Shown piece after piece: positions 1 to 4,431 of a stretch of DNA of 9,302 nucleotides. The notes beneath the pieces are model-generated. The model saw only the letters and a list, made by a program, of their open reading frames with translations, did not search any database and was not told the DNA's origin. Every line of letters begins with the position of its first letter. The first letter of the stretch is position 1. The position numbers and the translations under genes were made by a program. The DNA comes from Planctomycetaceae bacterium (GTDB lineage: Bacteria; Planctomycetota; Phycisphaerae; Phycisphaerales; SM1A02). The stretch lies in the NCBI GenBank assembly GCA_027488265.1, contig JAIYCA010000040.1:1-9302 (forward strand), given 5' to 3'.

Positions 1-141
1 CGTCCTTGCTTGAAGCGGCGCAGCGGCATGCCACGCCTACACCCCTTCCTTGGGGTGTTCGAACATCGGCCCTGAGGTGGACCTACTCAAGCAGGACTGA
101 GAAAAACCACGAAATCGACAGTGAGTCGCGTAGACCTTATA
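1..141. other. Gene-poor left edge downstream of parB, with weak hairpins
   Basis: No convincing gene lies here. A 7-bp stem (39-45 with 52-58, loop TTCCTT) is visible but has no T-run on either strand. On the minus strand, the direction of parB transcription, a small 4-bp hairpin (116-119 with 125-128) is followed by five T (102-106). That could be a poor intrinsic terminator for parB. Near the edge on the minus strand a GTG at 34-32 has a purine-rich AAGGAAGGGG stretch ending 7 nt upstream, and an ATG lies at 29-27. Either could begin a further minus-strand gene, but only about ten codons are in the window, so none is called. Confidence 0.3.
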
Positions 142-1203
142 TTATCGGCCGCCAAAACCGATCTTTTGCATCAGTCCGTCGAACTGATCGAGCGTGTAGA
201 AGTCGAGAACGAGTCGGCCTGACCCCTTCTTCCGCCCCAGCTGGAGCTTCACACGCGTGCCAAGGTAATCGGCGAGCTGCTTCTCGAGGTCAGCAACGTT
301 GGCATCGCGAGCGGTGGGCTCCTTCCCAGCCACCGATGGCCCCCCGCCTGAGACGGTTGGCGGCTTCTGGGTTGCTTGAACCTGTCGCTCAAGTTCGCGA
401 ACGGACCAATCGTTCGAGAGAACCTGTGCTGCGAGTTCGGCCCGGCGCGCGATGTCGGTGACCGCGAGCAACGCCTTCGCATGACCTTGGCTGAGTTTGC
501 CCGCGCGAACCAAATCCGCCGTCGCGCGATCAAGATCGGCGAGGCGGAGAAGGTTCGTGACCGAAGCGCGGTCAAGCCCGACCCGATCCGCGATCTCTTG
601 GTGCGTCAGACTGAAGTCGCTCGAAAGCCGCTTCAGGGCGACTGCACGCTCCATTGGATTGAGATCTTCGCGCTGGATGTTCTCAATCAGTGCCAGTTCC
701 GCTGCGGTTTGATCGTCGATGTCCTTGACCACCGCAGGGATCTTCTCCATTCCAAGAAGCTTCGCAGCACGCCAGCGACGCTCTCCTGCGATCAATTCAA
801 AGCCGCGTTCCGTGGCCCGAACCACGATCGGCTGCATCAATCCAGCCTGTTGAATCGAGCCTGCAAGGGAGCGGAGGGCTTCCTCAGAGAAGTCGGTGCG
901 AGGCTGCCGACGATTTGGAAAGATCTGTTCCACGTGGAGTTCGCGCAGAAGCGACGAAGGTGCGGTGGTTGAGATGGGCTCTGAAGGCATGACCGTGGCC
1001 GTTTCGGCCATGGAGCCACTGGTGGAAACCACATTCTTCGGCCCAGGATTTCCTACGGGAGGCGTCGCAACCCGCGCCACTGGAGTGACCGCGGGAGCAG
1101 GAGCCCCTGGAACTTGGATCTGAACAGGGGCCCCAAGAAGGGCACTCAAGCCACGGCCAAGTTTGCGAACAGGACTCTTTCCGCTCTGGTCAGTCTGGTT
1201 CAT
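142..1203 (-). CDS. parB: Chromosome-partitioning protein ParB (Spo0J/Noc family CTPase clamp)
   Basis: A 353-residue ParB, a normal length for chromosomal ParB. It binds parS, hydrolyses CTP, slides along DNA and helps segregate origins with ParA and load SMC. Visible parts in order: an N-terminal RKLGRGLSALLG segment (about 13-24), the usual ParA-contacting motif; a Pro/Ala-rich linker (25-80); the ParB/Srx domain from about 88, with NRRQPR (97-102), QPIVVR (124-129), the CTP-binding GERRWRA (140-146) and ENIQREDLNP (174-183); a helix-turn-helix around LTHQEIADRVGLDRASVT (199-216); a variable linker (275-300); and the C-terminal dimerisation domain (about 303-353). I chose ATG at 1203 because ACGAGG sits 6 nt upstream. 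The longer GTG start at 1239 would only translate the parS palindrome (MFHVEHL). The upstream neighbour is divergent and parA is not adjacent. Family assignment is secure; the start is very likely. Confidence 0.96.
   Translation of the reverse strand: MNQTDQSGKSPVRKLGRGLSALLGAPVQIQVPGAPAPAVTPVARVATPPVGNPGPKNVVSTSGSMAETATVMPSEPISTTAPSSLLRELHVEQIFPNRRQPRTDFSEEALRSLAGSIQQAGLMQPIVVRATERGFELIAGERRWRAAKLLGMEKIPAVVKDIDDQTAAELALIENIQREDLNPMERAVALKRLSSDFSLTHQEIADRVGLDRASVTNLLRLADLDRATADLVRAGKLSQGHAKALLAVTDIARRAELAAQVLSNDWSVRELERQVQATQKPPTVSGGGPSVAGKEPTARDANVADLEKQLADYLGTRVKLQLGRKKGSGRLVLDFYTLDQFDGLMQKIGFGGR
926..941. other. Degenerate parS-like site inside parB (13/16 matches)
   Basis: The plus strand reads TGTTCCACGTGGAGTT. 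It agrees with the two perfect upstream sites at 13 of 16 positions, keeping one full half-site and the whole CACGTG core. Only the last three bases differ. It overlaps codons for LHVEQ (residues 89-93 of ParB). A parS inside the parB (spo0J) gene is known in Bacillus subtilis, so a functional weak site is plausible. Chance plus coding constraint is the alternative. Confidence 0.45.
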
Positions 1204-1211
1204 GGCAATCC
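1204..1211 (-). promoter_or_regulatory. Ribosome binding site that decides the parB start
   Basis: On the minus strand, ACGAGG followed by ATTGCC precedes the ATG at 1203. The GAGG core at 6-nt spacing supports this start over the in-frame GTG at 1239, which lies inside the parS palindrome and has no comparable site in the predicted transcript. The GAGG core extends about 2 nt beyond the span given. Confidence 0.6.
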
Positions 1212-1222
1212 TCGTCTGGAGA

Positions 1223-1238
1223 TGTTCCACGTGGAACA
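1223..1238. other. parS centromere-like site 1 (perfect 16-bp palindrome)
   Basis: The sequence TGTTCCACGTGGAACA is a perfect palindrome. It matches the bacterial parS consensus family (TGTTTCACGTGAAACA type) with the common C/G exchange at positions 5 and 12. It lies 19 bp before the parB start codon and at the predicted transcription start of the parB promoter, so bound ParB should affect its own expression. The identical second copy at 1301 makes chance very unlikely. Confidence 0.93.
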
Positions 1239-1244
1239 CTTGGT

Positions 1245-1273
1245 GTTATCCCGAGGAGTCACAACTCTGTCAA
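1245..1273 (-). promoter_or_regulatory. Sigma70-type promoter of parB
   Basis: On the minus strand there is a perfect -35 box TTGACA (1273-1268), a 17-bp spacer and a -10 box GATAAC (1250-1245, 4 of 6 matches to TATAAT). Transcription would start near 1237-1239, giving a leader of about 35 nt that begins with parS site 1 and ends in the ribosome binding site. The box quality and ideal spacing make this the best promoter candidate in the window. The start point is inferred. Confidence 0.7.
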
Positions 1274-1300
1274 ATCGTTCAAGAAGCCGACAAATGAGGA

Positions 1301-1316
1301 TGTTCCACGTGGAACA
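1301..1316. other. parS centromere-like site 2 (perfect 16-bp palindrome)
   Basis: A second exact copy of TGTTCCACGTGGAACA, 78 bp centre to centre from site 1. It ends 37 bp before the GTG of the divergent membrane-protein gene and lies upstream of the -35 box of the parB promoter. It could nucleate ParB spreading across the whole divergent region and may influence the neighbouring gene. Confidence 0.93.
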
Positions 1317-1341
1317 ATATTCTCGGACGTGAAGGTGGTGG

Positions 1342-1346
1342 TAGGG
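1342..1346 (+). promoter_or_regulatory. Ribosome binding site of the GT-C/TPR gene, inside a G-run element
   Basis: TAGGG lies 7 nt before the GTG start at 1354 and supports that start. It is the last of four closely spaced G-runs (1334-1335, 1337-1338, 1340-1341, 1344-1346), a pattern that could form a weak two-layer G-quadruplex in the leader and mask the site. Confidence 0.45.
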
Positions 1347-1353
1347 TGCCCGT

Positions 1354-3447
1354 GTGAGCAGTGCAAGCCCAATCTCCCACCCCCGGACGTTTCAAACCGC
1401 GGCCATTCTCGCGCTCATCGCGCTGATTGCACATGCAGCCTGCCTTTGGGCGGGCTGGATTTGGGATGACGACTCGTACGTCACCGCAAATCCTGTTTTG
1501 TTATCTCCTTCTGGCTTTGTTGACGTATTTACTCCTGGCAACACACCGCAGTACTACCCGTTGGTGTTCGCTGGATTCTGGATTGAGCACGCACTCGTTG
1601 GTGTTGATCCGCTCGCGTACCACGCCGTCAATCTGTTGATGCATGCGGCAAACGCCGTGCTGCTCTTCGTCGTCCTCACTCGACTCAACATTCGCAACGC
1701 GTTCTGGATCGCCGCGATTTTCGCCGCACATCCAATGGCTGTTGAAAGCGTCGCGTGGGTGACCGAGCGAAAGAACGTGCAATCCATGCTGTTCGCACTC
1801 GCGAGTTTCGCGATGTATCTGCGATTCATCGATGCACCGAAAGGGCGCGTGCTTGGTACGTGGCTCGCATCGTTTCTGCTGTTCGCCTGCGCGCTGCTTT
1901 CGAAAACGACCGCGATCTTCGTTCCTCCATGCATCGTGCTCGCGTTGCTTTGGTTGCAGAAGCCAATCAACACGCGTCTCGTGTTGAGTGTGCTTCCGTA
2001 CTTCGCCATAGGACTGGCAAGTGGCCTCTTCACTGCACATGTCGAACGGACGATTGTGGGTGCCACGGGAAGCGAATTCGGATTCACGCTACTAGAGCGA
2101 CTTCAACTCGCCGGTCGCACCGCAGCGTTTTACATCTCGCGATTCACGCTGCCGACCGAACAAATCTTCATCTATCCACGATTCACAATCGACGTTCGAA
2201 GCATTGTTGATTGGCTTCCATTCCTTGGTGGCGTCGCCGTCCTCGTATGGGCAAAAAAAAAAAAAAAAAAGCGACGCGCGCCGCTCCTCATCACGCTTTG
2301 GTACGGCGCTGCTCTTTTCCCGGCACTCGGCTTCTTTGATGTGTGGCCGTTCCGCTATTCATTCGTCGCGGACCACTTCGCCTACGCCGCGATGCCGGTG
2401 CTTGCACTGCTTGTAGTCACGGTACTTACGAGCGATCTTCGGGGCTTCGAGAATCAACCACGTGCGATCGCGCTGACTGCGCTCGTTGCGGTACTGATTC
2501 CGCTCTCGTGGCGTGCGACCGCGAAGTACGAGAATGAATCAACACTCTGGCTCGATACCGCGCAGCGCAATCCGGAAGCTTGGATCGCGCACAACAATCT
2601 CGCGTCCATCGAACTTCGTCGCGCAGGCGAAGCGATCGCGCGGAGTGACACGGACGCGGCGCGTGTTCATGCAACCAATGCGCTCGAGCGCGCGCGTCGC
2701 GCTGGGGAACTGAAGCCTGACGAAGCGTCGAACGCCGAAAATCGCAGTGAAGCGCTTCGCTTGCTTGGAGATCTCGAACAAGCGCTTGTCGACATCGATC
2801 GCGCGATTGCGCTGCAACCAAAGTATGGAGAGTTCCGTTGGTCACGTGCGCGCATCCTTGAGATGCTCGGCCGCATCGACGATGCGCGCAGTGAACTTGA
2901 GACGTGTGTGAACATCACAGCAGGCACACGCGATGAAGCGCAAGCGCGAAGAGATCTCATGCGTCTCGCGCTCGCGCGCGGCGACAACTCTGATGCTCTT
3001 CTTCAATGCCGCGCGATCGTCGCGCTCGAGCCACGCAATGCAGACATGATTGCGAATCTTGGCTCACTCCTTGTGGCAGCGGGCGATCAAGAACAGGGGA
3101 GACGCGAACTTCTGCGTGCGCTGCAGTTGCGATCCATGTTCTCAAGCGACCAGACGCTGTTGCGCGCCGCGATCGCCTATCTCAGGCTCGCAATTCCCAT
3201 CAAACTTGATGCCCGCGAACTCGCGGAAGCTGCAGCGACCGTCGAGACGCTGCGCACGTTCGCACCGAATGATCCTGGAACGCGCTTCTTTGATCTCGCC
3301 GTGCAACTCAATGCGGGTGACGAGTCTGCGCGCGCGAAGATCGAGGCGATGGAGCGCGAAGCGCGCGCGGTGGGGGAGACTGCCGCGACGGCGTTTGCGG
3401 ATGAACTCGCGGCATTCCTCGCCAAGCGACCCGCAGGCGCGCAGTGA
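1354..3447 (+). CDS. TMTC-like GT-C membrane glycosyltransferase-type protein with C-terminal TPRs
   Basis: A 697-residue integral membrane protein. The N-terminal half (about 15-390) has roughly nine or ten hydrophobic helices and the hallmarks of the GT-C/TMTC-like family. These are WDDDSYV in the first outer loop (37-43), YYPLVFAGFW (67-76), YHAVNLLMHAAN (89-100), and the signature HPMAVESVAWVTERKNVQS (126-144). Relatives (eukaryotic TMTC1-4, many bacterial TPR proteins) are known or presumed to transfer sugars from lipid-linked donors to exported proteins. The substrate here is unknown. The C-terminal part (about 398-690) is helical with TPR-like pairs, for example 467-490 and 497-520, and probably faces the periplasm. 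A run of six Lys (301-306), encoded by an 18-A tract, follows a membrane helix and fits a positively charged cytoplasmic loop. Both flanks match the family, so the frame is intact. The GTG start has a good ribosome binding site. The gene diverges from parB and lies upstream of a surface-protein gene. Catalytic activity is inferred. Confidence 0.82.
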   Translation: MSSASPISHPRTFQTAAILALIALIAHAACLWAGWIWDDDSYVTANPVLLSPSGFVDVFTPGNTPQYYPLVFAGFWIEHALVGVDPLAYHAVNLLMHAANAVLLFVVLTRLNIRNAFWIAAIFAAHPMAVESVAWVTERKNVQSMLFALASFAMYLRFIDAPKGRVLGTWLASFLLFACALLSKTTAIFVPPCIVLALLWLQKPINTRLVLSVLPYFAIGLASGLFTAHVERTIVGATGSEFGFTLLERLQLAGRTAAFYISRFTLPTEQIFIYPRFTIDVRSIVDWLPFLGGVAVLVWAKKKKKKRRAPLLITLWYGAALFPALGFFDVWPFRYSFVADHFAYAAMPVLALLVVTVLTSDLRGFENQPRAIALTALVAVLIPLSWRATAKYENESTLWLDTAQRNPEAWIAHNNLASIELRRAGEAIARSDTDAARVHATNALERARRAGELKPDEASNAENRSEALRLLGDLEQALVDIDRAIALQPKYGEFRWSRARILEMLGRIDDARSELETCVNITAGTRDEAQARRDLMRLALARGDNSDALLQCRAIVALEPRNADMIANLGSLLVAAGDQEQGRRELLRALQLRSMFSSDQTLLRAAIAYLRLAIPIKLDARELAEAAATVETLRTFAPNDPGTRFFDLAVQLNAGDESARAKIEAMEREARAVGETAATAFADELAAFLAKRPAGAQ
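2253..2270 (+). repeat. A18 homopolymer inside the GT-C/TPR gene
   Basis: Eighteen consecutive A interrupt a GC-rich coding sequence and encode Lys 301-306 together with the following G. Any length change that is not a multiple of three truncates the protein soon after. One extra A leads to TGA at 2337-2339, and one fewer leads to TAG at 2414-2416. Both lose the last membrane helices and all TPRs. It is either a slippage-prone switch or a sequencing/assembly length error. Confidence 0.9.
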
Positions 3448-3462
3448 AGTCGTTACACTTCA

Positions 3463-3487
3463 TGCGTCCAGTTGTTCTGGACACGCA
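3463..3487 (+). terminator. Possible terminator hairpin after the GT-C/TPR gene
   Basis: GTCCAG (3466-3471), loop TTGTT, CTGGAC (3477-3482) form a perfect 6-bp stem 18 nt after the stop codon. A 2-nt bulge and three more pairs (3463-3465 with 3485-3487) extend it. No T-run follows, so it is a weak or Rho-assisted terminator, or an RNA-stabilising 3' end. Confidence 0.35.
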
Positions 3488-3759
3488 CGCGAGTCCGAAG
3501 GCGGTGTGAATCCGTCACGAAGGCGTCACCGTGAACCAGCCCGCGTAACCACGCGCAATCGGTTGGAACAGTCGGGTCGAGTCTCGCGCGCGTCGTACTT
3601 CCTGCCTCCGCTCCTGAGGTGTGGTCGTTCGCCGGCGCGTCTCGCTTCTTCGCGATCGCACGATGCGCACGAACATCACAGCAGGGGAACCTCCTCGGAT
3701 GCAGGTTCGTTTGTTCGCCGCGTTGGAGTCGCGGTGTACGCGGCCGCTCATGCCGCAAG

Positions 3760-3765
3760 AAGGAG
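3760..3765 (+). promoter_or_regulatory. Ribosome binding site of the PEP-CTERM-like gene
   Basis: AAGGAG lies 6 nt before the ATG at 3772, a near-ideal Shine-Dalgarno sequence. It selects this start over the open frame that continues upstream to a GTG at 3619. Confidence 0.8.
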
Positions 3766-3771
3766 TCGCAC

Positions 3772-4323
3772 ATGAGGTGCGCATCACCGCTCTTCGTTTG
3801 TTCGTTCACGCTTCAATCAGTCGTTCTGTCAGCCGCTCTCTGCACGAACTCTGCAGAGGCCGCACTTGTTGGGAACTACGTCGTCGGAAGCGGCGCGAAC
3901 GCGAGTTTCATCCAGTTTCAATTCACGAATGAGAACACGTATCTCTACGAAGTTCGCTACAACGGCTCGATGACTGGCCGCGCGCTCTTTGATGTTGTCG
4001 CGGCCGCGCAACCGGGGTTCTTCAGTTTCACCTACGACTCCTTCAGCTTCGGTGACTTCGTCACTGGCATCACCATCGGCGCCGACACTGACTTCGGCTA
4101 CGGCTCGCCGCCGGACTACCTCGACTACTGGCACTACTGGACGCGCGCGTCCGGAACCGATGCGTGGACAGAGTCTTTCATTGGATTCGCGGATCGCGTC
4201 GTCGCGAACGGCTCGTGGGACGGATGGGCTTTCAACTCAGCGAGTGCACCGAACGCGGTGCCAGCGCCGGGCGCACTCGCGCTTCTCGCGGGCGGACTTC
4301 TCACAACGCGTCGTCGGCGTTGA
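3772..4323 (+). CDS. Small secreted surface protein with PEP-CTERM-like (VPAPG variant) anchor
   Basis: A 183-residue exported protein. Residues 1-30 form a Sec signal peptide (MRC start, hydrophobic core, cleavage probably after AEA before ALVGNY). The mature part (31-160) is rich in aromatic residues, Gly, Ser and Asp and looks like a beta-rich extracellular domain; I do not recognise a named family. The C-terminus reads VPAPGALALL, then a short hydrophobic stretch, then TTRRRR at the very end. This is the tripartite layout of PEP-CTERM sorting signals (motif, membrane helix, Arg cluster), with PAP in place of PEP as often seen in Phycisphaerae. Such proteins are recognised by an exosortase or similar processing enzyme, none of which is in this window. 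The strong ribosome binding site fixes the start at the ATG. The gene is convergent with the haem protein and shares a bidirectional terminator with it. Confidence 0.85.
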   Translation: MRCASPLFVCSFTLQSVVLSAALCTNSAEAALVGNYVVGSGANASFIQFQFTNENTYLYEVRYNGSMTGRALFDVVAAAQPGFFSFTYDSFSFGDFVTGITIGADTDFGYGSPPDYLDYWHYWTRASGTDAWTESFIGFADRVVANGSWDGWAFNSASAPNAVPAPGALALLAGGLLTTRRRR

Positions 4324-4354
4324 GCAGCCAACACATCAAGTCATGCAGCAAACA

Positions 4355-4385
4355 AAACAGGCCTCGCACAACGCGGGGCCTGTTT
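4355..4385. terminator. Bidirectional intrinsic terminator between convergent genes
   Basis: AAACAGGCC (4355-4363) pairs with GGCCTGTTT (4377-4385). The stem continues inward through one G-T pair and three more pairs to a 5-nt loop (4368-4372), giving 13 bp in all. The T-rich outer arm and following TTTCT serve plus-strand transcription. The A-rich left flank (CAAACAAAACAGG) supplies a T-rich tail on the minus strand. It sits 31 nt after one stop codon and 46 nt after the other. Confidence 0.85.
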
Positions 4386-4431
4386 CAGTTTCTACGCTAT
4401 GACCTCGCGCGAGAACGAGGTTCGTTGTCCA

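Larger units (their letters stand above)
3448..3771. other. 324-bp intergenic region with small hairpins, no convincing gene
   Basis: No reading frame here has a convincing start and protein-like composition. Structures seen are a hairpin just after the GT-C/TPR stop (3466-3482), an inverted repeat GAACCT (3687-3692)/AGGTTC (3703-3708) with a 10-nt loop, and a CTCCT (3691-3695) able to pair with the ribosome binding site of the next gene (AGGAG, 3761-3765). The stretch 3671-3685 repeats 15 bp of the upstream gene exactly (2910-2924). No good sigma70 promoter was seen, although the small gene at 3772 probably has its own, given the distance. Confidence 0.5.

Noticed and set aside
56..65. TGTTCGAACA, resembling parS with its centre removed
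   Set aside because: It lacks the CACGTG core needed for ParB recognition; a 10-bp palindrome is common by chance.
39..75. tRNA-like pieces (stem with 6-nt loop followed by GTTCGAAC)
   Set aside because: The T-arm does not pair properly, there is no acceptor stem, and the spacing between arms is wrong.
376..972. Plus-strand open frame of 198 codons opposite parB
   Set aside because: It lies wholly antisense to conserved ParB domains and its product is not protein-like.
2455..2846. Other CACGTG-containing sites in the GT-C/TPR gene
   Set aside because: Flanks do not extend to parS half-sites beyond the hexamer core.
3565..3597. ECF-sigma-like promoter (GGAAC ... CGTC) before the secreted-protein gene
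   Set aside because: The gap between the two elements is about 21 bp, longer than the usual 15-17 bp.
3619..3771. N-terminal extension of the secreted-protein gene back to GTG 3619
   Set aside because: The extension would bury the signal peptide behind 51 Arg- and Cys-rich residues. The ATG at 3772 has a near-ideal ribosome binding site.
3663..3932. Overlapping plus-strand frame with MQVRLFAALESR, reminiscent of LEPR-type leader motifs
   Set aside because: It overlaps the well-supported start of the secreted-protein gene in another frame, ends soon, has an Arg-rich tail and lacks a clear ribosome binding site.
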